Assembly: GCF_037076425.1 (NCBI RefSeq)
Contig: NZ_AP028127.1
Span: forward strand, 1,394,001 to 1,458,000
DNA length: 64,000 bases
DNA from: Turicibacter faecis
GTDB lineage: Bacteria; Bacillota_I; Bacilli_A; MOL361; Turicibacteraceae
Direction: 5' to 3'
Program-made: the position numbers and the translations under genes
Notes under the pieces: model-generated
What the model saw: the letters and a program-made list of their open reading frames with translations, nothing else
What the model was told of the DNA's origin: nothing
The model's database searches: none
Part shown: positions 56,350 to 64,000 of the stretch, one piece after another
How the letters are laid out: each line of letters opens with the position of its first letter
Numbering within the stretch: the stretch's first letter is position 1

Positions 56350-57933
56350 TTATTCCTCTCCTTCTAGCATCACCTTAGCTTTTAACCCGTCCTTAATATT
56401 TTTAGTATACGGGAAGGCTAAATGATCTTCCTCGTTTACTCCCGAAAGAATTTCGATATACGAACCGTAAATAACCTTTCCTGTCTGAACACGTTCTTTG
56501 ACTAAACGTTTATTCTGATCCACCTTATAAACAAATTTTTGGCCGTGATCCTCGCCGACATAGGCCATGTCGATGTAAAGAGTTTGTCCTTCCTCCTGCG
56601 GCGATTTTAGTGTGACTGACACATTCATATTTGGGCTTAATTGTTGATCTCCTTCAATGGTCGCAACAAATGGATAACGTGACACTTTCGGACCCCAATC
56701 TTGATTATCTTCAACAGGGTAGGGATAAATCTCTGTAATTCGTGCTTCATAGCTCATCCCCGTTTCATAAGACTGGATATCTACTACTTGACCGACATCT
56801 ACCTTAGCCAATTGATATTCATTGAGCGTTCCCTTTAAGTAAAAGCCTTCATCACTTGTGACCACAAGAAGCGGGGTCCCATCGTCTATTTTAGACGGAA
56901 GGTCCTCTACCTTTTTTACAACACCGTTGACGCTACTTCGAACGGTCAATTGTTCGATTTCTTTTTTAATTTGTTGCTCCTTTAAGAGCGCTTCTTTATA
57001 ATCCAACTCCAACCCTCTAACAGCTGACCGTTTCTCTTGAATCAATTGTTGAAGCTCCTCTTTTGAATAAGTATCCTCACCTTCTGTCCCATCTTGAACA
57101 GGTTCTTCGTCATCGGGTTGAGCAGCAGGAGGCTCCACCGAAATTGGCGGTTCCTCTTGACCTGGAACCTTCTCACCATCTGGCTCTAGGATTTCATCCT
57201 TTATCAGGGATAAGTAGTCTCCCACGCTCATCGAAACAACCCCCTCTGGAATTTTCAACCCTTCTCCATCAATGAAAAACGATTCTTTGTTTCCATCGTC
57301 TGAAAGAACGATTAAAATTAATTTCATTGGGGCAAAAACGGTGGTTTTTCCTACCTCATCTAATCCCTTTAAACGATATAAAAATGAAACATGTAACCGG
57401 TCTTTTTGATGAGCTTCTACTTGATACGTTCCATCCTCTAATGGGAAAAATTCGGAGTTATAATTTAACCCTTCTTTCGCATCCGTTCCCTCTTCCTGAG
57501 ACGCTGTAACTGCCTTCGCCTGGTTGCTTCCTGTCGCAAAAGAACTCATCGATTGTAAGTTTTTCAACTCTTTTTTTGCCAATTGAATTTGAACATCTAA
57601 CCCTTTAACTTTAGATTGTTGAACCTGTAATTCTAATTCTTTCAAACTTTGGTCATAAACAATTAAGGGGTCACCTACTTGTACCCGATCTCCCTCAGCA
57701 ACTAAAACCTCTTTAACTGTTTTAAAATTCTCAAGCATGACCTCTTGGGTCATATTCGAGGCAATATACCCTGAAGATTCTTCTAAATCCCCCCACCATG
57801 AGGTACTTAAGTGGGCGACGGGAATCGTTTCAATTTCATTTGAACGCATAAATGTTAGATAGCAACCTATCCCTCCTATTAAAAGGATAAAAAGCATACC
57901 ACCGAACATAAGTAATTTCTTCTTTTTCACCAT
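56350..57933 (-). CDS. MacA/HlyD-like membrane-fusion adaptor with long acidic insertion
   Basis: A 527-residue adaptor with N-terminal anchor (LLMFGGMLFILLIGGIGCYLTF), lipoyl-type half (VLVAEGDRVQVGDPLIVYD), helices, second lipoyl half (SVNGVVKKVEDLPSKIDDGTPLL) and a C-terminal barrel. Between the two helices an insertion of about 170 residues includes a Pro/Glu/Asp linker (EEPPISVEPPAAQPDDEEP), not usual for MacA. Start ATG at 57933 (MVKKKK) by RBS spacing; it overlaps the ATPase gene end. Confidence 0.9.
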   Translation of the reverse strand: MVKKKKLLMFGGMLFILLIGGIGCYLTFMRSNEIETIPVAHLSTSWWGDLEESSGYIASNMTQEVMLENFKTVKEVLVAEGDRVQVGDPLIVYDQSLKELELQVQQSKVKGLDVQIQLAKKELKNLQSMSSFATGSNQAKAVTASQEEGTDAKEGLNYNSEFFPLEDGTYQVEAHQKDRLHVSFLYRLKGLDEVGKTTVFAPMKLILIVLSDDGNKESFFIDGEGLKIPEGVVSMSVGDYLSLIKDEILEPDGEKVPGQEEPPISVEPPAAQPDDEEPVQDGTEGEDTYSKEELQQLIQEKRSAVRGLELDYKEALLKEQQIKKEIEQLTVRSSVNGVVKKVEDLPSKIDDGTPLLVVTSDEGFYLKGTLNEYQLAKVDVGQVVDIQSYETGMSYEARITEIYPYPVEDNQDWGPKVSRYPFVATIEGDQQLSPNMNVSVTLKSPQEEGQTLYIDMAYVGEDHGQKFVYKVDQNKRLVKERVQTGKVIYGSYIEILSGVNEEDHLAFPYTKNIKDGLKAKVMLEGEE

Positions 57934-58619
57934 TCCCATCTCCCTTTAACAGCCGAATGAATGAGCTCACCGTCTAAAATTGCAATCTGTCGATTCGCTG
58001 CCTGCGCTACCTTTGCGTCGTGAGTAATCATAACAATAGTAACGCCTTCATCATTTAATTGTCTAAATAAGTCCATAATTTGTACCCCTGATTTACTATC
58101 TAACGCTCCTGTTGGTTCATCTGCTAACAAAAGAGATGGATGATTTACAATTGCTCGTGCAATCGCAACGCGTTGCTTCTGCCCACCTGATAATTGCGTA
58201 GGCTTAAAATGAAGCCGATCACCGAGTCCAACCCTTTCAAGTGCCTGTATCGCGCGCCGACGGCGTTCACTTTTAGGAATTTTGGCATACGTCAAGGGTA
58301 ACTCAACATTTTCAAGCGCACTTTGCGAAGATAAAAGTTGAAAATTTTGAAAAACAAATCCGATTTCATTTAATCGCAAGTCCGAAAGTTCGTCCTCAGA
58401 TAAAGATAGAACATCTTTTCCATTCAAAAAGTAGTCACCCGATGTTGGCAAATCAAGACATCCTAAAATATTCATCAGTGTCGATTTTCCTGAACCCGAA
58501 GGTCCCATAACGGCGACATAATCACCCATTTCAACTGAAAAATTTATATTTTTTAACACTTCTACTTTTAATTTATCCTGAAAATAATTTTTTTGTATAT
58601 TTTTCGCCTCTAATAGCAT
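57927..58619 (-). CDS. MacB/LolD-type ABC transporter ATPase
   Basis: A 230-residue ATPase with Walker A GPSGSGKSTLMN (39-50), Q-loop FQNFQLL, signature LSGGQKQRVAIARAI, Walker B LLLADEPTGALD and the H-loop in MITHD. It drives the permease at 55106. It starts 10 bp after the first adaptor gene and overlaps the second. Confidence 0.97.
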   Translation of the reverse strand: MLLEAKNIQKNYFQDKLKVEVLKNINFSVEMGDYVAVMGPSGSGKSTLMNILGCLDLPTSGDYFLNGKDVLSLSEDELSDLRLNEIGFVFQNFQLLSSQSALENVELPLTYAKIPKSERRRRAIQALERVGLGDRLHFKPTQLSGGQKQRVAIARAIVNHPSLLLADEPTGALDSKSGVQIMDLFRQLNDEGVTIVMITHDAKVAQAANRQIAILDGELIHSAVKGRWEW

Positions 58620-58629
58620 TTTTTACCCC

Positions 58630-59808
58630 CTATTCCTCAACCTCGGTTAATGAGCCATTTTGCATTTTCTCGCATGCAATCCCTTCTTTAACTTGCTCGT
58701 CGGGAAAGGCAATATAATCATCCCCTGTTAATCCATCTAAAATTTCATATCGTTGTTGTTGCTCATCATAAGCTCCTAATTGCACTTCGCGTTTTTCTAA
58801 TTTATGATCATTTTCTACGTATACGTAGCTTTTATCATCTTCATTCATCAAATAGTAGTCATAAAGCCATATCCCCTCGGATGACTGATCCTGCCCCTCA
58901 TCTAATTCCACGTAGACGTGTTGGCCTAAAATTAAATTTTCTGTCGATTCTAATTCAACATAAAAAGGATAATTGGTTGCCACCTCTGAATTTCCGCCCA
59001 TATTTAAATCATTCGGGGTGAGCATATTATTTAAATCAATCATGGTTATTTTTCCTTTCCATGTTTGTTCCTTATTTACCCGTGATCGAACGATGACAGG
59101 CTGTTCTACCTGTAATTGTGAAACACTTTGCTCACTAACTGTTCCCTTAATGCGATAGTTGGTCATCGATAACAAGGTCATGTAGCTTTCGCCATTTCCC
59201 TCTGAAGCAGTGGCATCGCCCCCAATTGATTTAACAACACCTGTAACTGTACTTTTAACCACCGAATTTTCAACAGATGATTTTAATTGTTCGACTTCAA
59301 CCTGTTTACTTTTCCTATCATACTCCGCCTGCTTTAGTTCATTCTGTGTCGTTAAAATTTGTGCTTTATGTTCAAGGCTTAATTCGTTTGCTCCTACTGA
59401 GGCATTATTGAGTAAACCTACCTGCTCATTTAAATCTGTTATAGATGCACTTAGCCGTTCTAACTCTAATTCAGCATGACTTAACTGTAGCTCGAGTTCC
59501 CCCGTCTCATAAGAAAATAGTGGTGTCCCCTCTTCAACTAAATCGCCAACCTTTACGTAAACGTCTTTAATGACACGGTCCATATTTCGTTTTACCTCTG
59601 TTGTCTCTTGTGGTTCAACAATCCCGCTGTATCTTTGAAAAAGTCCAGATCCACTCCCTAATTGATGAATAGATGAGACGGATTCAACATACACGATCCC
59701 CTCTTCATTATTTTTTAGAGACTTTCTTGCAAAAAAAGTACATGGAATTAAAATACCTAACACGCAAAGTACACAAAGCAAGACTATCTTTTTCTTATTC
59801 TTCCTCAT
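58630..59808 (-). CDS. Second MacA/HlyD-like membrane-fusion adaptor
   Basis: A 392-residue protein with anchor IVLLCVLCVLGILIPCTFFA, lipoyl half (VKVGDLVEEGTPLFSYETGEL), a hairpin of about 70 residues, the return strand VKSTVTGVVKSIGGD and a C-terminal barrel. First gene of the exporter operon. Its insert is shorter than that of the other adaptor, so the two are not simple copies; they may assemble together as a hetero-adaptor. Confidence 0.9.
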   Translation of the reverse strand: MRKNKKKIVLLCVLCVLGILIPCTFFARKSLKNNEEGIVYVESVSSIHQLGSGSGLFQRYSGIVEPQETTEVKRNMDRVIKDVYVKVGDLVEEGTPLFSYETGELELQLSHAELELERLSASITDLNEQVGLLNNASVGANELSLEHKAQILTTQNELKQAEYDRKSKQVEVEQLKSSVENSVVKSTVTGVVKSIGGDATASEGNGESYMTLLSMTNYRIKGTVSEQSVSQLQVEQPVIVRSRVNKEQTWKGKITMIDLNNMLTPNDLNMGGNSEVATNYPFYVELESTENLILGQHVYVELDEGQDQSSEGIWLYDYYLMNEDDKSYVYVENDHKLEKREVQLGAYDEQQQRYEILDGLTGDDYIAFPDEQVKEGIACEKMQNGSLTEVEE

Positions 59809-59980
59809 TTTTACAATACCTCCTATTTTTTTCTAAATTATATCACTATTTGAGTTTAAGAGGCAACCTAAATTCATCATTATTCCCTTTAATTGAAAGA
59901 CGATGACCTAGTCTTCACTCACCATGGCCGTAATTTCATCATATGATATAGTAAATTCCCCTAAAATGGAGGCGGTCTTA

Positions 59981-60859
59981 GTGAAGATTAAATCATTACG
60001 CGTTAGTACCCCCAATGGCTTGTGCGTCAACGTCACGACCCCCGTTCCCCTGACGCTACTCGTCGGTCTATCTGGTTCAGGAAAAAGTCAAATTTTGTTT
60101 TACATTTATAGCCTGTTTCAGCTCTTAGCAGGACACTCCATAAAAGGTCTAGCAAACGGAGAATACGAAATGTGTTTTATCCTCAATCAAAAAGAGTACC
60201 GTTACCTCGTCTACATCAATGATAATTACCCCATCATTCAACACTTATGGAACTCTGCCGACTCCTCATCCCCAACATTTGAAGAATTAATTCCCCTTTT
60301 AATGCCTGTAAAATGGTTAACCTCTATTCCGCAATTTCGTCAAACCAACACCATCACCAAATCGTATCTCCTTGCAACGAAACAGCAAACTTCTGAAATT
60401 CTCTCTATTTTTCAAAGTATTTTCGACTCCGTTGAAGACATAAAGTTACTCCATCGCCCGAAAAATACTCTCGAACTCTTCTTTAAAGAAAAAGGAGGTA
60501 GCTACCTTGAAATCCACAAGATGTCTGATGGAATGCTTAAAACATTATATTATTTAACAGAATTTGTGTTAAGCGAACCGGGTACCCTCCTACTGGTCGA
60601 TGAATTTGAAAACGGACTTGGATTAAACTGTATGGGTCCATTACTCGAAGAGATGATGGGACGTGATGACCTTCAGCTCATTTTAAGTAGTCACCACCCT
60701 TACGTCATTAATAATGTCCACAGTCACTTTTGGCGTATTATCACACGCCAACAAGACACGATTGAGGCGCATACCGCTGAAGAGCTTGGAATCGGGCAAA
60801 CAGAATATGACAGTTTTTTTGAACTCATTAATGTCCTTTCGTTTGAAGGAGGCGTCTAA
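59981..60859 (+). CDS. ABC-type AAA ATPase (AAA_21/AAA_15-like) of a two-gene module
   Basis: A 292-residue soluble ATPase with Walker A GLSGSGKS (29-36), signature-like KMSDGMLKT, Walker B LLLVDEFENG and H-loop SSHHPYVINN. No DNA-binding or membrane part is evident. It belongs to the SMC/OLD-type ABC ATPase group often paired with a nuclease. The GTG at 59981 is chosen because GGAGG lies 8 nt upstream; the ATG at 59924 has no RBS. One base separates its stop from the partner gene. Confidence 0.82.
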   Translation: MKIKSLRVSTPNGLCVNVTTPVPLTLLVGLSGSGKSQILFYIYSLFQLLAGHSIKGLANGEYEMCFILNQKEYRYLVYINDNYPIIQHLWNSADSSSPTFEELIPLLMPVKWLTSIPQFRQTNTITKSYLLATKQQTSEILSIFQSIFDSVEDIKLLHRPKNTLELFFKEKGGSYLEIHKMSDGMLKTLYYLTEFVLSEPGTLLLVDEFENGLGLNCMGPLLEEMMGRDDLQLILSSHHPYVINNVHSHFWRIITRQQDTIEAHTAEELGIGQTEYDSFFELINVLSFEGGV

Positions 60860-60860
60860 C

Positions 60861-61598
60861 ATGAAACTCTATATTCTTGTCGAAGACGGAAAATCAGGAC
60901 ATAAAATCATTGATCACTGGATACCCCTACTACTGCCGACCCTAACACGTGCAAAATCTATTGCAGAAATTCAAAATAATCAATACGTTCTCTATAGTGG
61001 AATGGGTTATCCTCGTCTCCTTGGAACCGATCGTTCCTCTCCCGAAAAAAACATTCTAGGGCAAACGATTGATACTATCAATCTCTATCAAACTATCGAC
61101 TACCTTTTAATATTTCTAGATGGGGACGATGATGGCGTCAGTCTTCGTCATCAAATCGTTCAACAAAAAATTGAAAGTTATCACCGCCCTCTCAGTTGCC
61201 CTTATGTAATCTTTGTCCAAAATAAATGTCTTGAAACTTGGTTACTCGGTAATCGGGACCTTTTCCCCACAACCCCTCTTCCTAACTTTCTCCCCTTTCT
61301 AGCCCACTACAATGTTAGCATCGATGATCCTGAACAAATGGAAAAGGACCCAAATTTCGCCTTCGCCTCTACGTCAGCTCTCTATCATGAACGCTATTTA
61401 AGAGCAATGATGCAAAACTTAGGTTACCGCTATAGTAAATCACGCCCCTGTCCTATCATGTATACAGAAAGTTTTATTAACGGTCTTAAAAAACGCATAG
61501 CTGAAACGCAACACCTTCAAAGCTTAAATATTTTTTTCATTTTTATGGATCAATTAAAGGAAAACCCACCTCATGCACCTACTCTCCCCCCACCTTAA
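60861..61598 (+). CDS. TOPRIM-like partner (DUF4276/RloB-like) of the ATPase
   Basis: A 245-residue protein with an N-terminal acid in KLYILVEDG (E8), then a D-x-D-D-D cluster in FLDGDDDGV (87-91), the order of TOPRIM catalytic acids. The CLETWLLGN block (about 125-133) is like the Cys/Glu-x-Trp-Leu part of DUF4276/RloB proteins, nucleases or toxins paired with ABC ATPases (for example in PARIS- and RloAB-like systems). ATG at 60861 with GAAGGAGG; longer frame upstream overlaps the ATPase. Function inferred. Confidence 0.72.
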   Translation: MKLYILVEDGKSGHKIIDHWIPLLLPTLTRAKSIAEIQNNQYVLYSGMGYPRLLGTDRSSPEKNILGQTIDTINLYQTIDYLLIFLDGDDDGVSLRHQIVQQKIESYHRPLSCPYVIFVQNKCLETWLLGNRDLFPTTPLPNFLPFLAHYNVSIDDPEQMEKDPNFAFASTSALYHERYLRAMMQNLGYRYSKSRPCPIMYTESFINGLKKRIAETQHLQSLNIFFIFMDQLKENPPHAPTLPPP

Positions 61599-61715
61599 AT
61601 TAAGCTTTCTATCTTTTCATCCCCTTTTTAAAAAAACTTCACCCATGCATCTTATCTCAATGATACAAAATATAGTAAAATACAAGGGAATACTACAAAG
61701 ATTAGGAGAAATAAA

Positions 61716-62201
61716 ATGAAACCAGAATGGAAAATTCAATTAAATCATACGGTGTATGGTTGCTACCAACAACAACTTATCCTTGAGAATGAACAATTCA
61801 CTCGTCTAGCTACTCCCCAAGAAAATATAACATTCCTTCATGACCTCATGTCGATTGAATTAGATGACTTAAAAGAAGCTTATCTAATTGAACGAATTGA
61901 CTTATTTAGGGAACACTTAAAAGCCTTAAATTTTTCGATTGAATTTTTTCATTGCTGGAATGAAGAAACGGCCAATAGCTACACAGAGTATACAAAAATT
62001 GCCCACTCTCAAGAAAATGAAATTGTAGTTTGTTATAAACAGGTCACTTTACCTCACGTAACAAAGGAAGGAAAAATAATAGATAAAATTGGTGATCTTC
62101 AGTGCATTGACAAAACAAAGTACGAAGTTGCCAAAGATTCAAAAATAGGGTCAATCAAACTACAACTACTTGATATGGGGATATCAGAAATCAAGGCATA
62201 A
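61716..62201 (+). CDS. Hypothetical acidic protein (161 aa)
   Basis: A 161-residue soluble, acidic protein, no membrane or signal segment. RBS TTAGGAGAAA and a weak TATAGT -10 precede it, and a terminator follows. I recognise no family. It stands 117 bp after the TOPRIM-like gene, on the same strand, and could be an accessory gene or a separate unit. Confidence 0.6.
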   Translation: MKPEWKIQLNHTVYGCYQQQLILENEQFTRLATPQENITFLHDLMSIELDDLKEAYLIERIDLFREHLKALNFSIEFFHCWNEETANSYTEYTKIAHSQENEIVVCYKQVTLPHVTKEGKIIDKIGDLQCIDKTKYEVAKDSKIGSIKLQLLDMGISEIKA

Positions 62202-62235
62202 AAAAAGAGCGTTTCAGTAAGAAACGCTCTTTTTT
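62200..62235. terminator. Bidirectional terminator between hypothetical and symporter genes
   Basis: AAAAAAGAGCGTTTC and GAAACGCTCTTTTTT around AGTAA, between converging genes. Confidence 0.9.
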
Positions 62236-63629
62236 TAGTCCATTTGAACGGTTTTTCGACCGTAGTAAACCTCTTCATCAATCTGATTAAATGCTTTTCC
62301 AACTAAAACAGCTGTTGTTAATGTTCCGTTCACATTTAACATTGTACGTCCCATATCGAGAATTGGATCAATCGCAATTACACCAGCAATCAAAGGAAAA
62401 TACTCCCCTAATCCCATTCCCGATAAGACAACAGATATTGCCATCGTCGCCGAACCTGGTAATCCTGCAATTCCAAATGAAGCTAACGCGATAACAATAA
62501 TTAACATCATAATAAATGTTAAGTCAATCGGAGTTCCCGTCATATTAGCAACCATCACTGCTACTAATGCTGGATAAATTCCAGCACACCCATTCATTCC
62601 TGCATTAGACCCTAAGCTTCCAACGAACGTTGCAGTCCCATTATCTAATCCGACATTCTCGGTTAACTTTTCAATACTCACTGGTAGAGTTCCTAATGAC
62701 GATCGAGATGTAAAGGCTAAAACTAATGCATCAATTACATTATGTACATAACGAATTGGATTTAACCCTTTACACGCAATTAAAATGAAATGGACTACCA
62801 TCATGAGCGCGACTCCAACATAGGTAGCCAAAATAAACCCAATAGCATCATTAATTGCAGAGATTCCGCGTCCCGCAATTGTATTGGCCAATAGAGCAAT
62901 AACCGCATACGGCATCCATTTAATAATAGTCATGGCAACGCTTAATATGATTTTATAAAAGGCTTCAACTAAGTCAATAAATGGTTTAACAATCGTTTCA
63001 TATTTTTTCATCTGACGCTTAGTCGCTAATCCTAAAAATGTCGCAAAAATAACAACTGCTACAATATTCCCCTCAGCCATTGCCGATACTGGATTAGATG
63101 GAATCAAGCCTTGTAAGGTATCAACAAGCGGTTGTACTTCTCGAATAGCGGCATCACCTGTCACTAACTCATATCCAACACCCAGTTTAAATACATTTCC
63201 AACAATCAATCCAATAATCGCAGCAACAATCGTTGTCGAAACAAGGGTTAATAACGTATACATCGTTAACTTCCCTAAATTTTCTCCCTGCTTCATATTT
63301 AAAATCACTCGAATGATAGAAACAAAAATTAGTGGAACAACTAACATTTTTAATAAATTCATAAATCCATTTGCAATTAAACCATACCATTTATTAATTT
63401 CCGCAATAAACGGCACTTCCAATGGATTCGTTGGATATGCCCCAACGATTTGAATTAAGATTCCTAAAATAAGCCCCAATCCAGTAGCTGACAGCATACG
63501 TGTTGAAAACTTTACCTTTTTCTTCTCCATGTGTTTCATGACACCAAATAAGATAACGAGTACCCCAATAAAAATAATCGTCCTTATATCCGTTAAATAT
63601 AAGAAATCTTTAAAAAATGCGCTTTGCAT
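62235..63629 (-). CDS. Na+/dicarboxylate-amino acid symporter, cystine type (TcyP-like)
   Basis: A 464-residue DAACS-family transporter with about eight helices and hairpins (GLGLILGILIQIVGA; KMLVVPLIFVSII; ATFVGSLGSNAGMNGCAGIYPAL; GIAGLPGSATMAI). The length and the GLI..GF.NLLKMLVVPLIFVSIIRV block match L-cystine symporter TcyP. Substrate is by homology only. ATG at 63629 has GAGGAGG about 12 nt upstream; MRRISSF upstream is a weaker start. Confidence 0.85.
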   Translation of the reverse strand: MQSAFFKDFLYLTDIRTIIFIGVLVILFGVMKHMEKKKVKFSTRMLSATGLGLILGILIQIVGAYPTNPLEVPFIAEINKWYGLIANGFMNLLKMLVVPLIFVSIIRVILNMKQGENLGKLTMYTLLTLVSTTIVAAIIGLIVGNVFKLGVGYELVTGDAAIREVQPLVDTLQGLIPSNPVSAMAEGNIVAVVIFATFLGLATKRQMKKYETIVKPFIDLVEAFYKIILSVAMTIIKWMPYAVIALLANTIAGRGISAINDAIGFILATYVGVALMMVVHFILIACKGLNPIRYVHNVIDALVLAFTSRSSLGTLPVSIEKLTENVGLDNGTATFVGSLGSNAGMNGCAGIYPALVAVMVANMTGTPIDLTFIMMLIIVIALASFGIAGLPGSATMAISVVLSGMGLGEYFPLIAGVIAIDPILDMGRTMLNVNGTLTTAVLVGKAFNQIDEEVYYGRKTVQMD

Positions 63630-63734
63630 AAACGATGAAATCCTCCTCATTCTATCAAATACTAATATTTTACTTAAAATAATAGTTTTTTACAAGTATT
63701 TTACGTGTTTTCTCCCCACAGTCAATTTTTCAAC

Positions 63735-64000
63735 CTAATCTTGTCTTAAAAAAGAAATAAAATCATTAGGATGCATATTATCAATGTATTGTGCGATTAA
63801 AAATTCGTCCCGGATTGATGAATGAGAATTAACATACTCTTCATAAATAAGCCTAATCTGATTTTCTACCTCATCCGACTGAACCTCATAAAAGTCTTGA
63901 TAGCCATTTGAAGTAAACAAATTCGTTCCAATGAACATTTTATTATCGATGAGATACAAGCTTGGCAATAAATCTAAAAAACCATCTTTCATCACCTTGA
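63735..64000 (-). CDS. Hypothetical protein, possibly cut by the right edge
   Basis: At least 85 codons, from LIDNKMFIGTN to FISFLRQD, with acidic helices. ATG at 63992 and GTG at 63995 exist but lack RBS spacing, and the frame is open to the right edge, so the true start may lie outside. No family is recognised. Confidence 0.45.
   Translation of the reverse strand, partial: KVMKDGFLDLLPSLYLIDNKMFIGTNLFTSNGYQDFYEVQSDEVENQIRLIYEEYVNSHSSIRDEFLIAQYIDNMHPNDFISFLRQD

Noticed and set aside
59924-59980. ATG at 59924 as start of the ATPase
   Set aside because: No RBS; the GTG at 59981 has GGAGG 8 nt upstream and gives a normal ABC N-terminus.
60714-60860. Longer N-terminus for the TOPRIM-like gene starting at 60714
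   Set aside because: It overlaps the conserved end of the ATPase in another frame, and a strong RBS sits before the ATG at 60861.

Overview
The window is AT-rich chromosome from a low-GC, Gram-positive-type bacterium (Bacillota). PolC, Mn-type pyrophosphatase, YlxM, RbgA, TrmFO, DprA and two type I signal peptidases all fit this. YlbJ and a possible gamma-type SASP point to an endospore former. The gene order and protein style resemble Turicibacter and relatives, but that genus call is an inference.

Layout. 1-1.5 kb: a lactococcin-972-type bacteriocin and the start of its membrane partner, which runs off the left edge. 1.7-4.7 kb: ppaC, an alpha/beta hydrolase and an FG-GAP-like protein. 5-15.6 kb: polC, proS, rseP, dxr, cdsA and uppS (replication, proline charging, site-2 proteolysis, isoprenoid and phospholipid supply). 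15.8-18.4 kb: two tiny genes, a GNAT gene and an ISL3 element inserted into the base of the frr terminator. 18.4-21.6 kb: frr, pyrH, tsf, rpsB. 22-35 kb: SPFH/NfeD pair, xerC, trmFO, topA, dprA, rnhB, rbgA, two signal peptidases, rplS, trmD, rimM. 35-40.8 kb: CPBP protease, feoB/feoA, ylbJ, coaD, rsmD. 41-47.8 kb: ffh, ylxM, ftsY, smc.

From 47.9 kb to the right end the content is accessory: a serine hydrolase, a membrane-anchored Mrr-like protein, YccF, an aldehyde dehydrogenase, a CorA transporter preceded by a 26-codon upstream ORF, a TIM-barrel protein, an IS30 element, a MacAB-like exporter with two adaptor genes, a two-gene ABC-type ATPase plus TOPRIM-like pair (candidate defence module), and a TcyP-type cystine symporter.

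Compared with the Bacillus order from memory, the backbone (smc-ftsY-ylxM-ffh; rimM-trmD-rplS-rbgA-rnhB-dprA-topA-trmFO-xerC; rpsB-tsf-pyrH-frr; uppS-cdsA-dxr-rseP-proS-polC) is kept, but rpsP/khpA and clpQY-codY-flagellar genes are not at their usual places. ProRS lacks the editing insertion domain. I saw no tRNA, rRNA or CRISPR.
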